DNA of 64,000 nt from Spinacia oleracea (GCF_020520425.1 NC_079490.1:122532715-122596714), one strand, 5' to 3'; shown: positions 46,677 to 58,641, counted from the stretch's first letter. The notes: generated by a model not told the origin, from the letters alone. Numbers and translations: made by a program.

Positions 46677-47209
46677 CACGTACCCAGGTATTTTCAGCGC
46701 CCAGGGCTGGGCGCCGAAGATTTCGGCGCCCAGAGCCAGGCGCTGAAAATAGGGTCTGGGCCGTTTTCTTTGTCAGATTCGGACTCTTAGAATCCGGAGT
46801 GTTTGAGACTTATTCGAGTCTTTTAGTGCGTATTAACTTTATGACGGAATGTGTCTGGGCCCGTTACGAACTCTAGGCTCGTTAGGATTTTAATTAATAC
46901 GTAACTCTTATTTTCGAATCATATTAGGAATAGGATTCATGTCGCAATTTCTATCTCATTTAGGATTTATGTTGGAGTGCAACACCTAATTCTGACAGAT
47001 TTCTATCTTTTATGACTTGCAACTTTTAACAACTACCCATTACGGCAGTTACTATTTTTAGCAGGTTTCTATAAATAGTAGGTTTCAGGTGAAATGAAAA
47101 GGGTGATTGAGATTCGTTATTTTATAGGAGTTGCGTTTCCAAGTGGAGATTTATGTTCTCATCATCGAACCTTCCCTTTCGGGAATGGGGACAAAAGTAG
47201 GTGTCTACA
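46677..47209 (-). repeat. Element B 3' LTR, segment 3
   Basis: Starts with the CACGT duplicate and a palindromic module pair (46687-46745), ends GGTGTCTACA, the reverse complement of the LTR start. Confidence 0.92.
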
Positions 47210-47229
47210 GTTAGCCCCCACTTTGACTG
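47210..47229 (-). promoter_or_regulatory. Polypurine tract of element B
   Basis: On the minus strand CAGTCAAAGTGGGGGCTAAC, matching that of A at 35139-35156. Confidence 0.75.
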
Positions 47230-47782
47230 AGTCTTGGGGTAAGACGATGGTCAAAGTATTAGACGGAGTGTGTCACACAAGCCATGGTGACCTGTTTTGC
47301 GAGGGTCTCACGAGCCCCCGAGTGATAACATTTGACTTAAGGGTCATCACTTGAAGTGTCGACATATCCCTCACGTGTCATTGGGATTTATCAACGGATA
47401 GTATAGAAACTCCCTCACTTTGTCATTGGAAGGATCTAAAGATGCGTAGAAACTCCCTCACTTTGTCATTGGGAGTAGCTACAGATGTTTTCGAAATCAA
47501 AGCTGTAAAGTGTAATTGGGCCTGGCCAAGTCCAATCACGAGGTAAAAATGTTTTTAAAGATTCTCATTTTCAGGGTTAGCTAAATGAGAAAACCCCTTG
47601 TTTTTATGGGACGTATAACGAAGGAAAATCCAGCACATCGTTCTTTTTTGGAAAAAACGGAAAACCAATCCTTTAATTTTTGGAGAAAAGGAAAACTACT
47701 CACATCGCTCTTTTTTGGAAAAAACGGAAAACCAATCTTTTAATTTTTGGAACAGGGAAAACCAGAAAAAGTTATCGCTGCA

Positions 47783-48240
47783 GCGACTAAGGACCTGCGC
47801 GGTTAGTGGCGCAGACCCCGCCGGCTAAAGATGGCGAGCCTGTCTGCTAAGGGTGGACGCCCCGTCCGAAAGAAGTGGACGAATCTGTTTTGAAGTTTGT
47901 TTGCTTTTTTTCAAAATAAGGACCTACGCGGTAAGTGACGTAGACCCCGCCGGCTAAAGATGGCGAGCCTGTCCGCTAAGGGTGGACACCCGGTCCGATA
48001 GAAGTGGAGGAGTCTGTTTTGAAGTTCGTTTAAAAATAAGGATCTACGCGGTTAATGACGTAGACCCCGCCGGCTGAAGATGGCGAGCCTGTTTTTTGCT
48101 TTGTTTTGAAGATTCTATTTTCTTTTCATTTTCGAAGACTGAGGACCTGCGCGGTTAGTGACGCAGACCCCGCCCGCTGAAGGTGGGCGAGCCCTGTCCG
48201 CTAAGGGTGGACGCCCCGCTCGCTGGAGGTGAGCGAACCT
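47783..48240 (-). repeat. Tandem repeats in the element B 3' region
   Basis: Four or so units containing GACCCCGCCGGCTAAAGATG, GCGAGCCTGTCCGCTAAGGG and GGACCTACGCGGTTAGTGAC phrases; reverse complement of the repeats at 34193-34620 in A. Confidence 0.85.
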
Positions 48241-51130
48241 GAATTCGTCTTTTCGATTTGGGACTCGCGTGCCGCGATCTTGCCTGATTGAGGTGGGCAA
48301 GTCCCTATTTCATTTTTTCTTGTGATTTCTTTTGAGAATTTCATTTTATTCATTCTTGTAGGAGCGAATTCTTCCGAGGGATGCTCGGATTTAGTTGCAA
48401 CCTGAATGTGGGTTGACAATGTGTTTAGATGGACCATAGTCTCGTGGTCATCACCCTTTCATGGTTTTGAGCTATTCTTTTCGGCTCAATTTTGCCACTA
48501 CCTGGGTCCTTGATTAGGGGACTATGTATAAGTATCAACGGCAACCTTTGTCTTTGAGGTCGTAATCCGGTTTTATCTTTTGAGTTTATCCAAACATGGG
48601 ACTGTGTACAACGTAGTCTGGGAATATTGTTTTAACTCTGCATACTCTCTTTTGAAATATATATTTTCTTTCGAGCCCCCAAGCATTCGTGCTTGACGGT
48701 CATTTCTTGTTGAAGAGGTTCCTTGGGGACACGCATTTTGTAATGTCCTTGATCGTGTTTGGGATTGTGCTCGTAAGTGCGAGCGATCTTTTTAGTGGTG
48801 TGCTACTCTTAACAAAGTCGTGAGGTGCGACTTTCAGTAAAGAAATCGGTAATTTTTGAGTCGAATGGATACGGCAGGGCCCTATAGAAGTTAGGGCCTT
48901 TTTTGAGCCTGGGTTCATTTTCGGCGCCCAGGCCTGGGCGTTGAAATAATTCACGCCCTAGGTTGGGCGTTGAAAATGTTGTTTGGGCTGGTCTTTTGAT
49001 GACACAGTTGGCCTCTTGTTCGTTCGTTTTCTTTTTTTTCTTTTCGCCTAGAGATTCTTTTTTTGGAACGAACTGTTCATTTGAGATCACCGTTGATTGG
49101 TGAATAATTATTTCTCGAGAAACCGTAGCCTAATAGTGGACCAACGGTGTTTATTATTTCCTTATTCGTTCGCCATTTCTTAGCTTAGAACGATTGTGGG
49201 ATTAATCTTCAACGCCCAAAGTTAGGCGTGGGATTTGGCGTTGGAGTTGATTATTGGGCAGATCTGCCTCTTTTCCATTCGCTTATTTCACTTGGAGATT
49301 CTACGTATTCTCTTCTCTTTTGTTTTTCTTTATTTTGATTTTCAGCGCCCAGGGTTGGGCGTCGGAATATCTGGCGCCTGGTCCTGGGCGTTGAAAGTGC
49401 GTTCCAGGCAGGACTTTCTCGTGATGATTTCTCGAGAAGCCGTAGCCGATTGGTGGACTACGGTGTTTGTCGCTTTGGGGCGATTATTTAAAGGAATTGT
49501 TGCTCTTAAGGTGTACAGTTATTGCAATAGTCGGGCGAGTCTATATGGCCCGAGGAACATACCTTGAGGTGTAAGACTTTGATCGCTCTTATATTTTTCT
49601 TTTGAACGTGTTCTTGAATGTTCGATACTTAGAATGTATGTACGAACGAGCGTTCATATAATGGCCGTTGCGTGCGGTCCATTAATCAGTTCGCTTGAAT
49701 CATTTTTTTTTGAGCAATGACTGATATTGAATAGTTTTCTTAGAAGCTTGATAGGGTTCAGGCCCATTCATGAAGTGGGCTCAAGCATTAGAGTTGAGAA
49801 TTTGCGATAAAATCGTCATTTCGAGCATTTTTAGAGCATTTTTCTCAAGCCCCCAATTGTAGCTACGGGATTGGCTTGGTGCTATAATGCTTGGCATACG
49901 TTTTTATGCATTCATGGTGACATGGATCATGAATAGTTTGAACCAGACTCGTTTAGTGCGAGGTACGTTCGAGTAGTGATTTGCTACCTCTCTTGTAAAT
50001 GTCGTATTGTGCGACATTGCCATGGTCAAGGTAGTCACATGTTGAAGTGTGCCTTGACCAAAAGCTAGGTGCCTTTCTTTACCCATAATCATATTTAGAA
50101 ATCTTTTTGACTCACTTGCAACATCGAGATAAATATATACTTAGCTTAAACCAACGACACTTTATTATGTTCGAAGAAATTATTTGAAAATTATTTGAAA
50201 TCCGAGTTCTACTGTGTACAATCCGAGGTGTCCTAAGTAAGTTGACTTATAGAAGGGTTCGTACAGGATTACATGAGTGAATCAAAATACTGTTACGATT
50301 TTTGGAATGCTGTCCAAGGATTTGCTGGAAGCCAGGGTGCAGGCGTCAAGGTATTACTTGTGCCCGTGTGGCACATGTTTTAGGCTTTTAAGGCCCTCTT
50401 TTCCAGAATTGCGGGAATATAAACCGTTTTTAAATTGACTTAGATTTACTTGGTGTATGTCTGTACAAAAGGTCAAGTTATACTTAGTTCTTTCCCTAGC
50501 TCTTTCATTTCAATCTTTAGCCCCTAGTTGCTATTATGTCTTCTCATTAATGATGCTTTCAGATTTCGATTTTAGATGCCCGTGTCATATGTTTGAGTAG
50601 GGTGAGCCTTGGTTAAGTGCCAAGTCCTATTGACAATGTCTGTTTTTTTCAAAGGGGATTCGCAAGCATTTGAATTACCATGAACGGGTGCCCTGAGTTC
50701 GAAGGAACGATGGGGCGATGCCGTAGAACAATTCTCTTTATTGCAAGCTTACTGCCTTTACTACTTATTGGTGATTATGACTGTGTCTAGTGGTGAAAGA
50801 AGGTTTTTAAGCGAACGACTTATGTCTAGTGGTGAAAGAAGGTCTTTAAGTGAGTTAGTTCGCTTTAGGGAGGGTCAAGTCGAGTACTTTAGAGGTCATG
50901 GACGCTTGCGCTAGCCCCCATTCAATTGAGGCAAAGCGATCTTTTGAGTCTTGGCTAAGTGCCTAGGAGTGTGAGTGCTCCTTCTGGCAAGGCTACATGC
51001 CCTTATTATTTTTCGATGTGTGCTCGTTTTGGCATCTTGATGATTTGGATTCTTCCTTTGACTCAAATTTTCCTTTCGACTTGGGTTGCAAGTAATTAAA
51101 TTTCAATAAGGGACTCTATTTCTTATTCTT
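48241..51130 (-). other. Element B interior opposite the aORF position of A
   Basis: Non-coding. No trace of the antisense ORF can be read on the plus strand, the strand where it should lie. Palindromic modules at 48913-48975, 49207-49240 and 49339-49396, and a ~40-bp tandem duplication at 50783-50865 (TGTCTAGTGGTGAAAGAAGG twice). Confidence 0.6.
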
Positions 51131-51536
51131 GTTATTCTATAGGCTCTAACATCTTTGCAAATTGGTTGGACCGAATCATGGATTGCCTATGTATCCTCCT
51201 TAAATAGATTTAATTTTGAATCAGGTCTTGCGTACTTCTTAGCCAAAAAATGGTTTCTTAGAATGCCGATTTTAAAGAAGTACGTTATGTGGTGGAAACA
51301 TATTATTTGAAACGGTAGAATAAGTGAAGTTTATTATTATTTTAATCTGCTGCTTTGCCGTAAGCCAAAAATTTGTTTTATTTTTTAAGTACATGTATTT
51401 GCACAAAAATCTTTTCATGTGTTTTTTGGTACGTATATCTGAATACGTGCTGTACCCCTCCAAGTGTTCGTTATTGTTCCGTGTATGTGCGGATAAAATG
51501 ACGAGCACTTCTGGACAAAATTTGGCAAGCAGAGAG

Positions 51537-51594
51537 ATTCAGCGCCCAGGCTGGGGCGTTAAAGATTTCGGCGCCCAGCCCTGGGCGATGAAAA
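51537..51594. repeat. Palindromic GC module pair in B
   Basis: TTCAGCGCCCAGGCTGGGGC then TTTCGGCGCCCAGCCCTGGG with GCGATGAAAA; orthologous to 30694-30752 of A in reverse. Confidence 0.85.
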
Positions 51595-51778
51595 TGATTT
51601 CTGGGCGGATCTTTTTTGGTGCGCTAAATGCTTCTTTTTCTTTTTAGACGAACTTTAAAGGCGCTTTGCAAAGTTTCCTTTTTTATTATTTATTATTTTT
51701 TTGTACTTTTTGTTTGTCTTCTTTTTTTATTTGTGACTCAAGACGGCTTGAAAGATGGGTTGAATGAGATAGGATAAT

Positions 51779-52140
51779 TTGTATAGGTATTGGTCGAGCA
51801 TGAGGATTACATCTGCTAGGACTCACAATTTGCAGCCTCAAGCTAGTGTCATGAGTTTACATCAACCAAGGCCAATGAGTAGCATGGGGACGGCTCAAGG
51901 GTATATCAATAGGATGTATTCAAACAAGTTATATGGCCATTATACTAATGGTGATGTAAGAGCAGGTTTTGGAAATAATGGGTATTACGCACGTGTCAAT
52001 GGCCGTACGTGGTTTGCAGTTGATAACAAGTTCAAGAACAAGAGTCGAGGTAATGGTTTCTTGGTTATTGCAATGAGAACATGGATGGGTTAAATGAGCT
52101 GAACAGGGCCCCCAGGGCGAAGGCGTCTAAGAACATAAGG
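51779..52140 (+). pseudogene. Captured fragment of an ECT-type YTH-domain gene
   Basis: A 104-codon open frame reading MGTAQGYINRMYSNKLYGHY, then VRAGFGNNGYYARVNGRTWF and AVDNKFKNKSRGNGF. After a frameshift near 52060 it continues as NENMDGLNELNRAPRAKA. This is the conserved, mostly disordered segment that precedes the YTH domain in plant ECT (evolutionarily conserved C-terminal region) m6A-reader proteins, recognised from memory of the family pattern GFGSNGYDSRTNGRGW / NGLNELNRGPRA. The YTH fold itself is not present. It lies on the strand opposite to element B, in the region where gag-pro of A would be, so the retroelement or a predecessor acquired it. No introns are seen within the segment. 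Alternatively a processed pseudogene inserted into B; I see no poly-A tail. Confidence 0.75.
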
Positions 52141-52487
52141 ATTGGAAAGGGTAGACATCGTAGGACTTTATGTAGTTTTTGTGGCATGATTTGGATTGGT
52201 TGACTCAATTCTTTTCCTTCGTCTGCTTGGGTAAATTCCGCACTTTGGGAGGTACGGGCTAACTCAATTCTTTCCCTTCGTTTACTTGGGTAAATTTCGC
52301 ACTTTGTGTGGTACGGGCTAAGTACTTCATGGCTCGCTCTTTTCGCTCTCCCTTTTCTCTTTCTATTTTCTCTTTTTGCTTGGGATTTCTCCCCAACATA
52401 AATCCTTCAAATTTTTTTATTTGGGCTAAAAGGTAGATGGTTGTGGTCTTTGAGTCATGAGGCGAGACTGAGTGAGCCTCGTTTGGT

Positions 52488-52600
52488 AGGCCTATAGTGG
52501 ACCTTTAATTTTAGTAGGCCTAGGGTGGACCTTTAATTTTAGTAGGCCTAGGGTGGACCTTTAATTTTAGTAGGCCTAGGGTGGACCTTTAAATTGTCTT
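52488..52600 (+). repeat. 28-bp tandem repeat, about four units
   Basis: Unit TAGGCCTAGGGTGGACCTTT plus AATTTTAG; the first unit has TATAGTGG instead of TAGGGTGG. Lies downstream of the YTH-gene fragment in B. Confidence 0.9.
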
Positions 52601-54703
52601 ACTTTGCAAGCGTATTTAGTCGTTTCTTAAAATGTGCAAATAGCGTAGATTCAGAATGTTGCTTGTACCTTATTGAAATTTAACGAAAGAATTACATCGA
52701 AAATAATTTTTTTGCTTCTTTTCAGATTCCAATTTTCGGGATTTAATTGGAAGTTGTGATTTAGACTCGAACTTTCATTAATCTTTCTGATTATAACCCA
52801 TGTACGAATACAAGGAGGTGGCCTAGACTCAAAATAATGACGTGGCGTAAGCCAATAATACTTGACCAAGCAACTTTCTGACTTAGGCTAATTTGGACCA
52901 TAACTTTCGTTGGTTGACACTTTAGATTTTAACCCCTGGGTGTTCATTTGTCATGCGCCATTTTGCTTAATATTGGCAACGTAGTTAGTCGGGGAGATTG
53001 AATTTTCATTTTTGCAAGACTAGAATCATTATTGCGGCTTCCCTCTTAGTGTGTAGTGCTTTACCCCGATGGTAGCCTTATGGCATGCCGATTTGGGTAT
53101 TTTCATGGTTCGTCATGTTGCATTCATGGAAAATCTTTTAGTCTGTACTTAGGGGTACTTCAAGGAGCGAGTGGCTCGAGAGGACTATGATAGTCGTGAC
53201 CCAATGTGATCATAAGCCTTGAGGCCATTAATTTTTTGCTAATGGTATTGACACCTTAGGTTCACTTTGGGGGTTGTGCGACTATGGGGGAATGATTTTC
53301 AGAATGTGACTGTTTCCATTTTGCAAATACTATAATATATTCTTTTTATTGGTGTGAGAGAGTATTGAGGCCGTAGATTCTTAGCAAGGGATGACAATTA
53401 CATATGGGTGCTTATTGATTTAAATGTTAGGAAGGGAGACTCAATATGGTTTAACCTTTTAACTTGCAGAACGACACCAAGCATTAGGACCGATTCTATG
53501 GATAAGATAACTAAGACTTAGGATTTAGATTGTACTTTGGCATAGCCTAGTCTAGACTTGGATTTATTTTTTATTCGAACATTATTTTTCCTTGAAAACC
53601 CTATTTGAACATTATTTTTTGAATACTTTGCCCATGTGACATTCAAGGTCATTTAATTAGCATGCTCGGTTTTGGTGCCGGACATTGTCGTCATAGGAGG
53701 CCTAATGACGACACAAAGAGTTGTTTATTTTATAAGTCGTTCTTTAGAATTGAGTGCCTTTTCGTACGCCCTTGCAGCAATTTTCGCGAATTTTCTTTTA
53801 CTGCTACGTTTTTTTTTTAATGCGCGGGCACCGAGGCTGCTGTGCTTGACCAAAAGGCCAGGCAGCAACTTCAGCGCCCAACAGTGGGCGTGAGAATATT
53901 TGGCGCCCAGCCAGGGGCGCTGAAAATGCTTCCCTGACTGGTACTCGTATTCTGTTCGCGTATATTTTTTGTATATGCGACTTAATTTTGCGCGCTTGCC
54001 TAATAACGTCCTTTACGCGTTGTGCAGCGTTGTGGGATTCGTTACGGGCCCTCCTGAGCGTCGCTTATTTTTGTGGCGATCGTTCGGGGTTGCGGAACAC
54101 GTATCTTGGTATAACTCTTTGGCCAATTGGTTTATGAATGTTTGGGCAATTTTTAAGGTTGTTGGTTTTCTAGCATTATATGTCACACACAATCACATAA
54201 TTCGCTACACATAACTAACATTACATCATGAGGCAAAATAATAATATGTCATTAAGTTTATGATAGGCTTCTATGGGTAGTATTTGCGCCGGCTTGGTAC
54301 CGCTTCTATCGCAGATCCAACACATGCCCCGGTCGAGGTAGTGCCTTCAACAGACGAATTTCGCCCAAGAGGCCAATCACGATGTAAGCCAAGGGGGCAT
54401 GCACCAATGAGAGGGACCTAGTGGGCGAGGGATTGGGTTTGGGACGGGTGTACTACTAGCGAAAAGTGACGAGTGGACAACATTCGAAGCGTATGCACCC
54501 CCGGTTGGCGATGGGTATCCTTAGTCCCAACTCCCGAGATGAAACATCCAAGGGAGCCAAGATTCGTTATGCGGTTCTGTCCGTTCACATTAATATGCTG
54601 ATTTTCAGGTCGTCCCAACTTGATGGGGAAATAAACGCGGGGTAGGATCGTTTCACCCTTCGGCTATTTTGATTACAAACGAGCACGAGTATTTCCTTCA
54701 CTA
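52601..54703 (-). other. Element B interior and leader
   Basis: Up to about 53480 unrelated to A and without ORFs of note. 53640-54703 is the reverse of the A leader, with a palindromic module pair at 53867-53930. Confidence 0.65.
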
Positions 54704-54721
54704 TCCCCAGCGGAGTCGCCA
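54704..54721 (-). promoter_or_regulatory. Primer-binding site of element B
   Basis: On the minus strand TGGCGACTCCGCTGGGGA; one base different from A and C. Confidence 0.85.
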
Positions 54722-54722
54722 C

Positions 54723-56196
54723 TGTGAGGGGGTCGAAAAAGCACGAGGCTAATGCGTGACCTCGTCCCTCGTGGGTGTGACTTTTCTTTTTGTCAAATCA
54801 AGTGTAATTGGATTTCCTGTGAGTTTACACCCAATTGACTAGTAATATAGGAGTCGCCATTCAGTTTTTAACGACAATGAGAAAAACTGACAAAACCCGG
54901 TTATCGTGACATAAAGGGAGTGCAATTATGTTTGACCACGATGGCCATAGGTTCCCTTGTGATCCCTGGTGTGGGGATCTCTCAACGTACACCCGCAGGG
55001 TAGAGATTGAGGGTTCGGGGGACTGTAACTACCGAGAGGAGTACTCGCTTGTCGATAACTCCAGAGGCAGGATATCCTTACTAGCTCAGCATAAATAATT
55101 GAAGGGACATGCGTTAACTATTAAACTAATCTGAGTTGATTTTAACAATATGCAACACATAATACTAGATCGATCGCGATTCTCTGACTTAGATTGCTTT
55201 AAGGGACCTAGCATGATAGTTCAATTTCCCAAAATATTATCTTTGTTAGGCGTGGTAGAACAATCAGATTTAATTAGTTTAACAGTTTATAAAAGGGCGA
55301 GGAAAGCAACTAAATCATGGAAAAGGGACACATTACGACGCACCCTTGAGAGATGCGTCACGGTTCTTAGAAAACTAACCACTTTGACTTTGCTATTTCT
55401 CCTTTTATTTAGCGAATCTAAATTTACGGGCTTAATTCTTCAGCTACAAGGGACAGGATACGTTCTGTTCGATTTTTGGATCGATTGCGACAGAACGCGG
55501 GATCAATTTCGCAGCGTGAGGCTTAGGCTTAGGGGTTGGAGTCAATACTCAGAATATGAATTGTGTTGTTGTGTTCACGTCGAATTTGGGGCTATATTTA
55601 TAGAAAAGAGTTCGTGGAAAGATAGAATTGTAAAGCTCTAATCCAAGAAGAATTAGGAGAGAACACGTACCCAGGTATTTTCAGCGCCCAGGGCTGGGCG
55701 CCGAAGATTTCGGCGCCCAGAGCCAAGCGTTGAAAATAGGGTCTGGGCCGTTTTCTTTGTCAGATTCGGACTCTTAGAATCCGGAGTGTTTGAGACTTAT
55801 TCGAGTCTTTTAGTGCGTATTAACTTTATGACGGAATGCGTCTGGGCCCGTTACGAACTCTAGGCTAGTTAGGATTTTAATTAATACGTAACTCTTATTT
55901 TCGAATCATATTAGGAATAGGATTCCTCTCGCAATTTCTATCTCATTTAGGATTTATGTTGGAGTGCAACACCTAATTCTGAAAGATTTCTATCTTTTAT
56001 GACTTGCCACTTTTAACAACTACCCATTACGGCATTTACTATTTTTAGCAGGTTTCTATAAATAGTAGGTTTCGGGTGAAATGAAAAGGGTGATTGAGAT
56101 TCGTTATTTTATAGGAGATGCGTTGCCAAGTGGAGATTTATGTTCTCATCATCGAACCTTCCCTTTCGGGAATGGGGACAAAAGTAGGTGTCTACA
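54723..56196 (-). repeat. 5' LTR of element B, uninterrupted
   Basis: 1474 bp; the minus strand reads TGTAGACACC...CCTCACA. The TATAAATA box on the minus strand is near 55602-55595. It contains the unoccupied versions of both nested target sites: GGGCGAGGAAAGCAAC (about 55295) for A and GAGAACACGTACCCAGG (about 55660) for G. Palindromic pair at 55678-55738. Confidence 0.95.
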
Positions 56197-56201
56197 GATC
56201 C

Positions 56202-57198
56202 CACCATGTTTAGGGTTGTTCATAACTACCTCTCTAAACTAGGATCATTTCAAGTTCAAATTTCAATCATTTCAAGTTCAAGTTTCAATCTTTTCAAGTT
56301 CAAACCTTTCAATATCCAAGCTTTCAATTTCAAGTTCAATATGCAAAATCTAGGACATTTGGGTTGAGCAACCTCTCTCAAGTTGATATTTTTGGATTTG
56401 AATTCGTGTCGGGCGCACTTATTTTTAAGGAGCCGCTTGGCGTTCGAATCTCATGTGCCCAAGTAAAAATTTCAATTATGCACCTTTCAATATCGCAATT
56501 TCAATATCGCACTTTCAATATCGCACTTTCAATATCGCACTTTCAATACCGCAATTTCAATATCACAATTTCAATACCGCAATTTCAATTTTGCACTTTC
56601 AATTCCACACCTTTACTTGCCTAGTCCATTTCTAGGCAATGTGGACCTACTCCCTAGTCCTTTTCTAGGGGGTCTTGTATTTACTAATTCCGCACTTTAT
56701 TTAGTATTGTGATGTTGCTTTATGTGCTTTATCGCTTTCATCACCAACATGCTAAAATACAACAAAATACAAAGGTTACATCACGCTTAACGAAGATATT
56801 TTTGGACAAACCGGCCTTAGGTTCCTTAAATCAATCTTTAAAGCAAAGTGACCACCGTACAATTAGAAATTCTATTTTGCTCTAAATTTCAAACCCACAT
56901 AGTCTAATCTTAGGGTTTATTTTCGAAACAATGTTGTGCCAACGTACTTGAATATTTCTAAATCTCGCCTAATAAGCATTTTCGTTCCCGAGCCCGGATC
57001 TGACCCATCCGTTTCAAGGATTCAAGGCCTTATCCAAAAATAGAGTCATTTTGCGGTCTTCCCAAACGGTACCTAAAATAAAGTTTGGTGGCGACTCCTT
57101 CGAGGTGCAAAAACAATTCAACGGTTCTCTAAACGAACCGCCGCGTGCCAAACCCCCCCCCCCCTTGTAGGATGACTGGAAAAAACACCCCCCCTACA
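56202..57198 (+). repeat. Element C 5' LTR, second part
   Basis: Continues from 23670 after B, ending CCCCTACA at 57198. Contains a short-period array TTTCAATATCGCAC (about 56462-56600) and a C-rich run at 57161-57174. Confidence 0.8.
56462..56610 (+). repeat. 14-bp-type array in the C LTR
   Basis: Around ten tandem copies of TTTCAATATCGCA(C/A)-like units, at the 3' side of the C LTR. Confidence 0.85.
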
Positions 57199-57202
57199 AT
57201 TC

Positions 57203-57220
57203 TGGCGACTCCACTGGGGA
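57203..57220 (+). promoter_or_regulatory. Primer-binding site of element C
   Basis: TGGCGACTCCACTGGGGA, identical to that of A. Confidence 0.85.
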
Positions 57221-57623
57221 ATTTTCTAATTTCAATTTCGAAAATGAGAGCAGATTTCGAGCAACCAGCCACTGATCTGCCGAAGTACTGGATGCCAGCA
57301 TTGGGGCCAGGCGCAGCCCCTGCGCCCAACGCTACTGCCTGCATCCAGGACACTAGCTCACAGTGGCTTGTTGCCCACTTTTGCTCAACTTTTCGTGTTG
57401 GGAGTTAGTCTGTTTTTGCATCTGGAAGGACGCTCCCAAGCCTCGTGAACGAGTGCCGAAAAACGGGCTTTACAAATACAAATTCAAGTACGATTTCAAT
57501 TTCAATTTCTAGGCATTTCATGCATTCTTCGAAAACCATATTGTGCAAAATGAATTTCTACCTTTGCCCAAACGGATGTGTTCTACATTCGGGCTAGCCC
57601 CGGGGGCAACGAAATGGTGACTC
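57221..57623 (+). other. Leader of element C, truncated by copia D
   Basis: No ORF supported. Has one diverged GC module near 57305-57330 (AGGCGCAGCCCCTGCGCCCA). Confidence 0.6.
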
Positions 57624-58628
57624 TGAAGGAAATATGTCTTTCACCCAAGGTGCATTAAGTCTAATACCACGGTTCAGATTAATTGCGAACAATTAATTCA
57701 GTGAGATCAAGTGATCGGAACAGCTAGCTGGAGCAATGCTTCCGATCAGTGAGTTCTAATGAATATTAAGCTCACAACTTACTCTTGAGTGAACCTACAA
57801 GGTCACATCAATGGCATATAACATATCACCGGATTAAATGAACCGGAAATTCATTTAATAGCTTTTCGGGAATTAGTTGGAAAACGTATTATACGATACG
57901 ACCTTGCATCGGAATTGTATATCGTATCGTGAATATTCGTAAGCTAGGAGAAACGAATAAATCGTATCGTACGACGGTGATTCGTCGTATACGAAACGAT
58001 AAATAATATATTGGAAATATATTAATCGCGGATACGAAGAGGCAACGCTGCCAGCCCAACGAGCCAAGGCGCGCAAGCGCAAGGCCCACTGGGCGTAGCA
58101 GCGAGCCAGCGCGCAAGGCCCATGCCTTGGCTGGGCGCGCGCGCATGTGAGGAGTAGCAGCAACATCGCACACAGCGCGACCCAAGGCCCAGCGCCTGTG
58201 TGGTGCCACGTATGGGATTGCTGTCCGGTTCTTGCCCTTGTGGCTTGGCCGGATAGTATTATAACCTAAGGGGTTATAATATTATTCTACACAAGTTTTC
58301 CTAACCTAATACACAATTCAGCCACACACATCAAACCCTAAGGAGGAGAGAGAAACCCTAATTCTCTCTCAGCCTCCATGAATGTGTTCTTAGCAAAAGC
58401 ACAAACTCTTGAATGATTGTCTAAGCTACGATTATCAAGACGGATCTGAACATGTCGGTGAACCAAGTAGAGGAACGACAAGTGGAGTTCTTTGTTCGTG
58501 TTCGTTGACATATTATTGTGGAAAACACGCTTCGAATGTAAGTTTGCTTAATCTGTGCTTTATACATGTTTCCTGGCTTTGGGGATTGTTTCCGCACATG
58601 TTATTATGTTTAACTGTATTCCCCTACA
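57624..58628 (+). repeat. 5' LTR of copia D
   Basis: 1005 bp, TGAAGGAAATATGTC...CCCCTACA, with a GC-rich block (about 58030-58210) like that of E. Confidence 0.85.
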
Positions 58629-58629
58629 G

Positions 58630-58641
58630 GGGTATCAGAGC
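58630..58641 (+). promoter_or_regulatory. Primer-binding site of copia D
   Basis: GGGTATCAGAGC, the initiator tRNA-Met complement with the first T changed to G. Confidence 0.8.

Larger units (their letters stand above)
23671..56196 (-). mobile_element. Gypsy element B (minus orientation), non-coding derivative, nested with A and G
   Basis: Reading on the minus strand: 5' LTR 56196-54723, primer-binding site 54721-54704, internal region, polypurine tract near 47229-47210, 3' LTR 47209-23671. The 3' LTR is interrupted by A (24251-36601) and G (36973-46676). Flanking TSD GATCC at 23666-23670 and 56197-56201. Leader and 3' spacer are collinear with element A (for example 53640-54703 with the A leader, 47210-48960 with the A 3' region, 51130-51600 with A 30670-31100 in reverse). 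Gag, protease and the antisense ORF of A are not readable; about 1.9 kb of other sequence takes the place of gag-pro. Confidence 0.92.

Noticed and set aside
53672..54214. Plus-strand ORFs in the B leader
   Set aside because: Antisense of the untranslated leader shared with A; no conserved reading frame.
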